Positions 7,781 through 15,209 of a DNA stretch of 25,623 nucleotides are shown one piece after another. Where the stretch lies: positions 1 to 25,623 of IMG/VR virus record IMGVR_UViG_3300043568_001139; one strand, 5' to 3'. Both the position numbers and the translations under genes were made by a program. The notes under the pieces were generated by a model, which saw only the letters and a list, made by a program, of their open reading frames with translations, was not told the origin of the DNA and did not search any database. The first letter of the stretch is position 1. Every line of letters begins with the position of its first letter. Source of the stretch: a virus.

Positions 7781-10633
7781 TTATTTTCCTTCAAGCCGGC
7801 CAGTCGCACTGCGGCTAGGTTTGGCAGAATCTTTTTTGTTGACGGCAGCAAGTTTTTTTCTATATTCTTCCAATTGAAAATTATTTACTTTGTCTAAATT
7901 TCTAATTTTTACTGGTGCATTATCATCATTAACTGTTTGTGTAAATCTTGGTTTATAGTTTTTCATTCCGGCCGCACTACTTGAAGTAGTTGATGGTGGT
8001 TTACTAGGTAGTTTAGGCTTAGAAACAATGTTTGGTTTAGTTTTATTTGCATTTTGTCTTAATAGTCTGTTAACTTCAGCTTGAGATTGATTCTCATCTG
8101 CACGTAATCCACCACCACCTCCTGCACCTTTTGGTTGGTCTATAAATGATGGTATTACTGATTTTAATTCTTGCTTAAAAACACCACCTGAAAATCTACT
8201 TGTAACTTGGGTTAACATGTAAACCATTCTTCCATTTGTTCTTCGTTGGATCTCTGAGTCTTGTGGGTATGTCCAAAATACCACATTATCTTGTGGCTCT
8301 AAAATTCCCCAGTATGTATCATAATCTTTTACTTGTTTAAATCCTATCTCTATGAAAACTTCACCACTATTTGGATTAATTGTAAAATCAGGACCATAAA
8401 ATAATTTAAACATATTTGCCGCGTCGCCGGCTTGACCAGGCATTAGATAATCCGGATCACCTAAAATAGTTATTGTTGCATTTAATAAATCTGTAGGACT
8501 ATACAAATAACTTTTAAGACTATTAACTAATTCATTTGTGCCTGGCAATTTGTTTGTAGAATCACCATTTTGCCCTGGTTCTCTACTATTACGTACAGAA
8601 TCATTGGAATTAGTAGCATTTGGGGCAGAACTAGCTAAAGACCCTATGTTATAATATGCTAAATTAAAAGTTGCATTGAAATCTATAATCTCAGTATTAT
8701 TACCTGAATAGTAATATTCATAAATTTTATGAGGGCCGTGATATTTCAAAGTTTTATTTAAGTATAATGTTTGAACATGAGGGATTCTATACTTTATGAC
8801 ATTGTAAGTGATTTCGTGTGCATATTGATTTCTTGCTTTATCATATCCAATGATTTTAACCATGGGTCTTGTGGTGTACCAATATAAATCTAACTGTTCA
8901 GACGTAGTTTGCACTGACGAATCATTTGGTTGTTTCTTTTGAAGTTCTTCTTTTTCAAGTTTGTTTAGTGAATTTTTTATGAATGTACTCTGAGTTATGA
9001 TAGCTTCAATTGCAGTTAATACTGATGAGCCTTCAGCAATCTTAATTATTCTTTGATCTTTTGTAACTGATTGGGTACTTATTTGAGCAGTTCGTTCATT
9101 AACTTGACTAGCGTAACTAATTCCAGTAGACGATGGAGTATACGTTTTTACATAGTAATCTTGATCAACAATCAATGCATCTGCAATACCCGATTGGTCT
9201 TCAAACATAACTTTATATACATCAGCTATTTCTTGCGGAGCTGACGATTTAGGATCTTTTGGTGCTATTGTTAAATCTTTTTGTTGTTTATTAACTTTAT
9301 CCAGAAGAGAATTTATAGCATTACTAACTGTGTCTGACACGATTTCAAATCCAGTTTTAATAACTCCCTTTTCAGATCCATACCCGATATTTTCATTTAG
9401 CATTTTTGCCTCAATATCATATACAGTAACCTTACCATCTAATTTAAAAGTAAGTTTACTGAAAATAATAGGGAAGGCTCTTTCAAAATTTGAATTACTA
9501 TCAGTTTTAGTAGAGCTATTAGAATTAGGATCAGATAAATTTTTGACTAATTTACCTTTTTCGTCATATCCATAAAATCTTATTACTAATAAAAAAGGAC
9601 ATTGTAATGCTTGTATTTGTTGTTTAATATCACTTTTTATATTTGTTCGTTCTTGTATTTTTACTTGTGCGTTAACTAGTCTAGATAAAAATGAAACTCC
9701 AGTTGGTTCATAAATTTTAAATTTAAAACCACTTTGGTTTCCTGCAAATCGTGTAGCTTTAGCATTAGTAAGTGTAATTATTTCAAGATCATCTATGGTA
9801 AAATCTAAATCAAAAAATTCATTTCTAGCACCATCTAATTTTGAATTAATACCACCACTTTGCATTAAAAGAGATAAATCTTTTGTGAGCCATTTTCCAT
9901 TAACATTCCAGTTATTATATGCTTCCGGTGTTATCCCATACAAACTTATGTTATAAGTATAACTGCTAAAAGCACTTAAAGGATTAGATGGACGTACAGG
10001 TGTTAATCTGTCACCTTTATCTCCAACTCCTTTTACTTCAACTGCTCGCCCTTTATAAACATCTTCATCATTTTGTGCAATTGGGGTGAGATTACCTTCG
10101 TTAGATTCAGCAGTTCCTGTAACAGCAGGAGTTGCATTATTATCTTGTACTTTATTTTCTGCAGGTTTAGTTTCTTCAGGATTTTCAGTGGGCGTTTTAT
10201 TTTCTGTAGATTGATTAGGTTGACCCAATTCTGCTTCTAACTTTGCAATAGATGAATTATTTTTATCGATGGCAGCTTGTTGTGATTGTATGCTCTCTGC
10301 CATATTCTTAAGATAAGTATTTTTAATTGGGTCAGACAATGTACTAGGAATTTCAGAAGTCTGTAAAAAATAAGTCCTAGAATCAGCAACAGTTATGCTT
10401 CCTATTTCTGCAACTGGCCCTTTTCTTATCTCTAACTCTTTTTGCTTTTTTTCAGTATTACTAAGAGTAGAATCATTTCTTATTGCTGTTATTTGACCTA
10501 CATAGAGATCAAGTTGAGTATTTCCGTTTTTAACAGCTTGTTTAAATGCATCATAATATTGAATAGATAGTTTTTTAGCTTCTTCTGCTTTTGCAACAGA
10601 AGCATCAAACTCGGCTTGATTTGTAACTGCCAT
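7781..10633 (-). CDS. Large baseplate hub candidate with N-terminal coiled coil
   Basis: A 950-aa structural protein. Residues 1-~125 are a charged coiled coil, then a Pro/Glu/Asn/Thr-rich linker to ~205. A folded core from ~220 has SAFSSYTYNISLYGITPEAY, FFDLDFTIDDLEI, GFKFKIYEPTGVSFL and CPFLLVIRFYGYDEKGK. A second part near 590-690 has WYTTRPMVKIIGYD and HEITYNVIKYRIPHVQ. The last ~130 residues are Gly-, Lys- and Pro-rich and probably flexible. I do not recognise a named family with confidence. Its place directly before gp5, and the absence of any other gp27 candidate in this block, make it the likely partner of gp5 in the hub (a gp27 role); this is inference. The ATG at 10633 has TAGGATTATAAA upstream and almost touches the gp53 stop. 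Confidence 0.85.
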   Translation of the reverse strand: MAVTNQAEFDASVAKAEEAKKLSIQYYDAFKQAVKNGNTQLDLYVGQITAIRNDSTLSNTEKKQKELEIRKGPVAEIGSITVADSRTYFLQTSEIPSTLSDPIKNTYLKNMAESIQSQQAAIDKNNSSIAKLEAELGQPNQSTENKTPTENPEETKPAENKVQDNNATPAVTGTAESNEGNLTPIAQNDEDVYKGRAVEVKGVGDKGDRLTPVRPSNPLSAFSSYTYNISLYGITPEAYNNWNVNGKWLTKDLSLLMQSGGINSKLDGARNEFFDLDFTIDDLEIITLTNAKATRFAGNQSGFKFKIYEPTGVSFLSRLVNAQVKIQERTNIKSDIKQQIQALQCPFLLVIRFYGYDEKGKLVKNLSDPNSNSSTKTDSNSNFERAFPIIFSKLTFKLDGKVTVYDIEAKMLNENIGYGSEKGVIKTGFEIVSDTVSNAINSLLDKVNKQQKDLTIAPKDPKSSAPQEIADVYKVMFEDQSGIADALIVDQDYYVKTYTPSSTGISYASQVNERTAQISTQSVTKDQRIIKIAEGSSVLTAIEAIITQSTFIKNSLNKLEKEELQKKQPNDSSVQTTSEQLDLYWYTTRPMVKIIGYDKARNQYAHEITYNVIKYRIPHVQTLYLNKTLKYHGPHKIYEYYYSGNNTEIIDFNATFNLAYYNIGSLASSAPNATNSNDSVRNSREPGQNGDSTNKLPGTNELVNSLKSYLYSPTDLLNATITILGDPDYLMPGQAGDAANMFKLFYGPDFTINPNSGEVFIEIGFKQVKDYDTYWGILEPQDNVVFWTYPQDSEIQRRTNGRMVYMLTQVTSRFSGGVFKQELKSVIPSFIDQPKGAGGGGGLRADENQSQAEVNRLLRQNANKTKPNIVSKPKLPSKPPSTTSSSAAGMKNYKPRFTQTVNDDNAPVKIRNLDKVNNFQLEEYRKKLAAVNKKDSAKPSRSATGRLEGK

Positions 10634-10634
10634 T

Positions 10635-10934
10635 TTATAATCCTAACGCTGTTTGTAATGTTGCAGCTTGTGGTATGTAAATATTTTTACCTACTACAAA
10701 ATCAAACAACGGATCGGCCAAAGTATTAGGATTTCTTTGTGCAAATACCCACCATAGTTTACTATCATCATACAAATCATACGCTAACAAATCAGGTCTT
10801 AAATGATATGTTTGAGTGATAGTCCAATATTGATCTAAGGTGTTTACCGGTATAGGTCTATTTGTCATGTTGTCAAGAAATTGTTGTTCGTAAATGCCTG
10901 TTAAATAGTAAGGACTTGTTTGTGGGTAACTCAT
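10635..10934 (-). CDS. 53: Baseplate wedge protein gp53-like
   Basis: A small wedge protein of the gp53 type. The diagnostic stretch is YHLRPDLLAYDLYDDSKLWW followed by VFAQRNPN, PLFDFVVGKNIYIP, a pattern I associate with gp53 and related LysM-like baseplate proteins. I choose the ATG at 10934 (99 aa, MSYPQTSPYY), which overlaps the last base of the upstream TAA (TAATG), suggesting translational coupling. A TTG at 10940 in the same frame would add only two residues. T4 gp53 is about 196 aa, so this form is half as long and keeps mainly the conserved part. It lies between the 502-aa tail protein and the hub candidate. Confidence 0.82.
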   Translation of the reverse strand: MSYPQTSPYYLTGIYEQQFLDNMTNRPIPVNTLDQYWTITQTYHLRPDLLAYDLYDDSKLWWVFAQRNPNTLADPLFDFVVGKNIYIPQAATLQTALGL

Positions 10935-12442
10935 TACCAAAAACCTTTCTTAAATAGTTCGCCAGTAGCATATTTTTCCACTGAAAATACATTTGTTGTA
11001 TTTTTTCTAGTTACTATTGGATATGCTCCTATTTGTAATTGTATCTTAGTAGGTACATAAGTAGCCTTTGAATTAGACAAATATTGAAAATCAGGGTCCT
11101 GTGATATATATCCTCCCTTTTTTAATTTACTTCCACGTAACCGATCTAGTGCAGGAAAATAAGATTTAGTAAATGCTTGTGGTTTTGGAGTATATGCACT
11201 TAAATTTACACCAGCAAACTGTGTTGTACTTCCAGCACGTATATAATCAACATCATTAGGTAAAGTATATGTAAAACTATTAATTAACAATGGGTGATCG
11301 CTAAATTGATATTGTCCTAAACCAGATAGAAAGCACAAAGGAGGAGGTGTTCCTGCTCTTGGGCTACTATCTTTTCCAAAAAACATTTTAGTTACTGATC
11401 TGAAAAAGTGCATTACTGCTAATAAATAATCTGCTTCGTTTGTGTCTTGTGCTGTAAAATCGCAAGTTATTACAACATCCTCAACACTACTGTTTTTATA
11501 AAAATATTGTTTATAATTATTATGTACTAAATCTATTGCTTCATAGTTTGCTTTATAACCCATTTGTATTTGAGGTGTGTATGGAAATATGACACCTTTA
11601 GTTACTTGTAACGGATATAAAACATCACCCAACTTGGCAGCATTATAAAGATAATCATAAGCGTCTGTTGCCAATTGTAATCTTACTCTCCAGTCATCTT
11701 GTTCTCTTGTATTATCTTGCGCTTGTTCAACAGCTTCTTTTCTAACTTGATCTACTGATCCAGCAGTGTTGTTTCCAGTAGTTACATTATTACCAGCTGA
11801 AGACACTGGATTGTTCGTGATTGCTTCACGAATAGCACTATTTGTATTATTGACATTATCTGCGGCAAGCACTTGTGGATCTTGAGGTTCAGGTTTTACT
11901 TGAGCCTTTGCGATAGATTGTTCCGGTGATAATAAAGTATCTTGATTTACACTTGGGTCGGTAGTTGTTATATCAACATTGGTTACTGTTTGAGCATTGA
12001 CGGTGCTTGCAGTTATAGGTTCAGTTATTTCTCCGGTTTGTTGTTGAGTAACAGGAGTAAACCCCGAATCAATTTGATCTTGTGTTAATCCTTCTCCGGT
12101 CTTTTGTAGGTCAGCCCCAGGATTTCGTGCTTTTTCAGCTGCCGCTTTTTGTTCTGCCGCAAGTGCTGCTGCCTTTTCTTCTTGCTCTGCCTTTTCAGCA
12201 GCCTTGACTTGTACATCTCTCCATCTTAATGTCCAGTCATCAATTTTTGCCTGTAATGCAGTTTCTTGCGCTTGAAATTTTGTAACTTCTGATTCTATCA
12301 GTGCTATATCTTTAGGATTAGCATTTGGTCGAGCTTTAAGATCCGCAAGATAATTTTCAGCTTCCCACAAATTACTTTGGGTTTTTTTTAACTGTTGACC
12401 GAGTTCGTTACCTTCTCTATTAAGTTGATAAAGTGTAGCCAT
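10934..12442 (-). CDS. Tail/baseplate structural protein, candidate gp48/gp54 role
   Basis: A 502-aa protein in two parts. Residues 1-~110 form a long coiled coil ending in an Ala/Glu/Lys-rich helix, followed by a Thr/Asn/Gln-rich linker to about 230. The folded C-terminal half starts at WRVRLQLATDAYDYLYNAA and contains VIFPYTPQIQMGYKANYEA, YFYKNSSVEDVVITCDFTAQD, LAVMHFFRSVTKMFFGKD, GTPPPLCFLSGLGQYQF and LPNDVDYI. This half resembles a conserved structural protein of diverged T4-like phages, and beta-rich tube-like strands are plausible. A tail-tube/baseplate junction role (gp48 or gp54) is suggested by its place at the head of the baseplate block, but I cannot confirm the family. The ATG at 12442 follows the 20-codon leader ORF stop by one base; GGGGA is the only upstream ribosome-site-like run. 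Confidence 0.85.
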   Translation of the reverse strand: MATLYQLNREGNELGQQLKKTQSNLWEAENYLADLKARPNANPKDIALIESEVTKFQAQETALQAKIDDWTLRWRDVQVKAAEKAEQEEKAAALAAEQKAAAEKARNPGADLQKTGEGLTQDQIDSGFTPVTQQQTGEITEPITASTVNAQTVTNVDITTTDPSVNQDTLLSPEQSIAKAQVKPEPQDPQVLAADNVNNTNSAIREAITNNPVSSAGNNVTTGNNTAGSVDQVRKEAVEQAQDNTREQDDWRVRLQLATDAYDYLYNAAKLGDVLYPLQVTKGVIFPYTPQIQMGYKANYEAIDLVHNNYKQYFYKNSSVEDVVITCDFTAQDTNEADYLLAVMHFFRSVTKMFFGKDSSPRAGTPPPLCFLSGLGQYQFSDHPLLINSFTYTLPNDVDYIRAGSTTQFAGVNLSAYTPKPQAFTKSYFPALDRLRGSKLKKGGYISQDPDFQYLSNSKATYVPTKIQLQIGAYPIVTRKNTTNVFSVEKYATGELFKKGFW

Positions 12443-12443
12443 G

Positions 12444-12506
12444 TTATATCCCCGAGTCTTCTGTTAGTGTAGATTTTTGTCTGATTTCTGTTTGGTTATT
12501 TGCCAT
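12444..12506 (-). CDS. 20-aa leader peptide ORF at the head of the baseplate operon
   Basis: A 20-codon frame, MANNQTEIRQ...EDSGI, starting at ATG 12506 and ending with TAA at 12444, one base before the start of the 502-aa gene. It has a well placed AGGA six bases upstream, better than the site of the large gene itself. The late promoter box at 12527-12534 would start RNA about 15 bases before this ATG, so it would be the first thing translated. The peptide is polar with no membrane segment. It may be a real small protein, or a translated leader that delivers ribosomes to the next gene. Length alone gives little support. Confidence 0.45.
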   Translation of the reverse strand: MANNQTEIRQKSTLTEDSGI

Positions 12507-12526
12507 GGTTATTCCTATACTAAATA

Positions 12527-12534
12527 TATTTATC
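12527..12534 (-). promoter_or_regulatory. Late promoter box (GATAAATA) for the baseplate operon
   Basis: The minus strand reads GATAAATA, 7 of 8 to the T4 late consensus. RNA would start near 12521, giving a ~15-base leader with AGGA ahead of the 20-codon ORF. It is the only promoter-like element before the 502-aa gene and lies in the divergent gap opposite the gp55 promoter. Confidence 0.65.
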
Positions 12535-12567
12535 GCATAAAAAAACCCCCATTTTTACCAATACTTG

Positions 12568-12596
12568 TTGCATTTCTGCAACTAAAGTGTTATAAT
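12568..12596 (+). promoter_or_regulatory. Sigma70-type promoter for gp55, with inverted repeat in the spacer
   Basis: A perfect -10 TATAAT at 12591-12596 with an extended -10 (TGT directly before it) and a weak -35 TTGCAT at 12568-12573, exactly 17 bases apart. RNA would start near 12603 and the gp55 ATG is at 12622 with GGAG four bases upstream. An inverted repeat TTGCA-TTTC-TGCAA (12568-12581) covers the -35 and part of the spacer and could be a regulator site. A host-type promoter fits the need to make gp55 before late genes. Confidence 0.6.
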
Positions 12597-12621
12597 TGAC
12601 CCATCATAACTACGGAGATAT

Positions 12622-13518
12622 ATGAGTATAGCAGTCAAAAAACCAGTAAATTATCTTAACAACAAAGATATTTTAAAAGAGATTCACACAAGCAAAAATG
12701 CATTTTGTACATTCTTACATCCAGAGGATCATAGATACGATTTCATCGTTGACATGCCCCAAGAGTCAATAGAAAAGAGTTTAGAATATGCATTAAAGCC
12801 TGAAATTATTCAACAAGCACGTGAAACAAGAGCTACTAGACTTAGTTTAGAATCAGGAGATAAAAATAGTGTTGATCCATTAAGTATTCCAATTATTGAT
12901 TTGGTGTTTCGTGTAATGACTTGGGATCATATTCCAGTTGCGCCCAAACAACCTAGAAAAGTTGACAAGAAGAAAACAGCCAAAGATATTTTTGAGTTTG
13001 AAGATGATTCAGACGAAATTTTTGCTGACTTAGAAGATCCTACTACTGCAAAGGAAATTGATGACATGGTTCATGTAAAAGTTAATTTTCCACCATTCCA
13101 ACACTTTCAGTTAGATACCAATAATTCATTTAATTGTATCGGCAAAAGTCATTGGAAGGGTACACTGCAAGATGGTGAATTCAGTAAAGATCATGGAAAT
13201 ATTACAAATAAATTAGCACGTATGTATATTATGATGTGTGAAAAGTATGCTATGAAGTTTAATTGGCGTGGCTACACATACAATGATGAAATGCGTAACT
13301 CAGCTATTCTTCAACTCACATATGTTGGTTTAAGATTCAATGAAGCCAAAAGTGCAAACCCATTTGCTTATTACACAGCAGCCATTACAAATAGTTTCTG
13401 TCGTGTATTGAACACGGAAAAGCGAAATCAAAATATCCGTGATGACATTTTAGAAATTAATGGGTTGAATCCTAGCTGGACTCGTCAAGGATCTAGTTCA
13501 ACAGTATACGAGGAATAA
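12622..13518 (+). CDS. 55: Late-transcription sigma factor gp55
   Basis: A 298-aa gp55-like sigma factor, which binds host RNA polymerase core and directs it to late TATAAATA promoters. The C-terminal part holds the sigma region 2-like core: TNKLARMYIMMCEKYAMKF (195-213), WRGYTYNDEMRNSAILQL (215-232), and SANPFAYYTAAITNSFCRVL (244-263) followed by NTEKRNQNIRDD, the hallmark NPFAYYT...EK segment of gp55. T4 gp55 is 185 aa; the extra N-terminal ~110-170 residues include an acidic patch (FEFEDDSDEIFADLED, 124-139) and a segment GKSHWKG at 174-180 that I associate with sigma factors of marine T4-like phages. It begins the rightward recombination block and has a host-type promoter upstream. The late boxes before tail and head genes in this window are its expected targets. 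Confidence 0.92.
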   Translation: MSIAVKKPVNYLNNKDILKEIHTSKNAFCTFLHPEDHRYDFIVDMPQESIEKSLEYALKPEIIQQARETRATRLSLESGDKNSVDPLSIPIIDLVFRVMTWDHIPVAPKQPRKVDKKKTAKDIFEFEDDSDEIFADLEDPTTAKEIDDMVHVKVNFPPFQHFQLDTNNSFNCIGKSHWKGTLQDGEFSKDHGNITNKLARMYIMMCEKYAMKFNWRGYTYNDEMRNSAILQLTYVGLRFNEAKSANPFAYYTAAITNSFCRVLNTEKRNQNIRDDILEINGLNPSWTRQGSSSTVYEE

Positions 13519-13523
13519 ACTTA

Positions 13524-14156
13524 GTGATTGATATCAAATATTCAATAGACACTGCTGGATATGATGTTAATTCATTGGGTTATCGTTCGGTTGAGTTTAA
13601 CCAAGTTGATTGGGCTAACAGTTATATTATTCAAGGGTGTAGCCAAGTATTCGGAGAAAGTACTATGGATAACAACAAAATTGTATCCTTTTACTTATCC
13701 GAATTATTAAATGCTCCAGTAATAAATTTAGGTGTTCCTGGGGCGGGAATGGATATTCAATATATTAACACACTTGATATATTAGAACAGAATATAAAAC
13801 CTAAAGGAGTTTTCATTGTTTATCCTAATTTAGAACGATATACACTTTACTCAAATGACATTCCATCACACAAAGGTGGATGGTCAGAAGAAGAATTTTT
13901 AAAATGGATATCCGATGGCAACAGTAGAAAACATAATTTAAATTTAGTTAGAGGTTATCGTTTATTATGGAAACTATATAACATACCTTTATACGAATGG
14001 TCACATCTTCCAGAAAACAGTGATATTTGCAAAACTGATTTTGAATGGTATAGAGCTTCATACATGTCAGATAGGGCGCCCGACGGACATCACTGGGGAC
14101 AAAAAACAATTCAGGGTGTGGCAGAAAAGTTATTTGAACTTACTACGGCAACCTAA
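13524..14156 (+). CDS. SGNH/GDSL-like hydrolase
   Basis: A 210-aa protein with the block pattern of SGNH hydrolases (esterase, lipase or carbohydrate deacetylase fold). Block I is IIQGCSQVFGES with the presumed nucleophile Ser40, having GCS in place of GDS; block II is NLGVPGAG (68-75); block III is probably FIVYPN with Asn102; block V is DGHH with Asp187 and His190. The substrate cannot be read from sequence. No signal peptide or membrane segment is seen, so it acts in the cytoplasm or as a virion part. The start is GTG at 13524, with AGGA inside the end of gp55 nine bases upstream; it follows gp55 by five bases. Its place between gp55 and gp47 is not part of the T4 core order. Confidence 0.8.
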   Translation: MIDIKYSIDTAGYDVNSLGYRSVEFNQVDWANSYIIQGCSQVFGESTMDNNKIVSFYLSELLNAPVINLGVPGAGMDIQYINTLDILEQNIKPKGVFIVYPNLERYTLYSNDIPSHKGGWSEEEFLKWISDGNSRKHNLNLVRGYRLLWKLYNIPLYEWSHLPENSDICKTDFEWYRASYMSDRAPDGHHWGQKTIQGVAEKLFELTTAT

Positions 14157-14160
14157 TAAC

Positions 14161-14189
14161 TTGAAATACCAAACAATAAATGTTATTAT
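14161..14189 (+). promoter_or_regulatory. Sigma70-type promoter for gp47-gp46
   Basis: TTGAAA (5 of 6 to the -35 consensus) at 14161-14166, a 17-base spacer, and TATTAT (5 of 6 to the -10) at 14184-14189, in the 39-base gap after the SGNH gene. The expected RNA start is at or next to the gp47 ATG at 14196, which has no ribosome site upstream. An AT-rich inverted repeat CAATAA-ATGTTA-TTATTG (14174-14191) covers the -10. Confidence 0.45.
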
Positions 14190-14195
14190 TGATAG

Positions 14196-15209
14196 ATGAT
14201 TAATCTTTTTAAAAAAGCCGCAGTATTTACAGACATTCATTTTGGTTTAAAGAGCAACAGTTTACAACACAACCAAGATTGTATTAATTTCGTAGACTGG
14301 TTTATTGAGAAAGCAAAACAAGAGGGTTGTGAAACTTGTTTGTTCTTAGGTGATTATAATCATCACCGCGCTAGTATTAATATTCATACATTACAATTTG
14401 GATTACAAGCACTTGAGAAATTAAGTGCCGCATTTGATCGGGTATTTTTCATACCCGGTAACCACGACTTATATTATCGTGATAGACGAGATATTCACAG
14501 TGTTGAATGGGCTAAACATTTACCTAACATTACAATTGTTAACGATTGGTTCAATGAGGGCGATGTAGTTATTGCTCCATGGCTTGTGCAAGATGATTAT
14601 AAAAAGATTCAAAAACTAAAGGGCAAGTATATGTTCGGACATTTTGAATTACCTAACTTTTTTATGAATGCTATGGTAGAGATGCCCGATCACGGGGAGA
14701 TTAGTGCTGACCACTTTAATGGATTTGAAATGACATTCAGCGGTCACTTTCATAAACGACAAGCAAAGAAAAACATATGGTATATCGGTAATGCTTTCCC
14801 ACATAACTATGCTGATGCAGGTGATGATGCTAGAGGCATGATGATATTAGAATGGGGAAGTGATCCTGTATTCCATAGTTGGCCAAATCAACCATTATTC
14901 AGAGTTTACAAACTCAGTGACATATTAGAAAATCCTAAGGGCTTGCTATTAACTGACAGTCATGTTAGAGTTCATCTTGACATTGATATCAGTTATGAAG
15001 AAGCAAACTTTATTCGGGAAACACTTATTCCAGAACATAAACTACGTGAAATGGCATTGATACCTATGAAGGTTGAACAAATAGAACAAACTGCTAACGG
15101 TGGCTTAAAGTTTGAAAGTGTTGACCAAATCGTCATTGACCAAATTAACAGTATTGAGTCAAATACGTTTGACAAAAAGATTTTACTAGAGATTTACAAC
15201 AACTTATGA
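14196..15209 (+). CDS. 47: Recombination endonuclease subunit gp47 (Mre11/SbcD family)
   Basis: A 337-aa metallophosphoesterase, the nuclease half of the gp46/gp47 complex that resects DNA ends for recombination-dependent replication and degrades host DNA in T4. All metal-binding motifs are visible: FTDIHFG (Asp13, His15), LGDYNHHR (Asp53, His56 or His57), PGNHD (Asn89, His90), a later GHFE near 147, and SGHFHKRQ near 185-192 with the final paired histidines. Length equals T4 gp47 (339 aa). The stop overlaps the gp46 start as ATGA, indicating coupled synthesis. No good ribosome site precedes the ATG, although an upstream sigma70-like promoter is present. Confidence 0.96.
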   Translation: MINLFKKAAVFTDIHFGLKSNSLQHNQDCINFVDWFIEKAKQEGCETCLFLGDYNHHRASINIHTLQFGLQALEKLSAAFDRVFFIPGNHDLYYRDRRDIHSVEWAKHLPNITIVNDWFNEGDVVIAPWLVQDDYKKIQKLKGKYMFGHFELPNFFMNAMVEMPDHGEISADHFNGFEMTFSGHFHKRQAKKNIWYIGNAFPHNYADAGDDARGMMILEWGSDPVFHSWPNQPLFRVYKLSDILENPKGLLLTDSHVRVHLDIDISYEEANFIRETLIPEHKLREMALIPMKVEQIEQTANGGLKFESVDQIVIDQINSIESNTFDKKILLEIYNNL

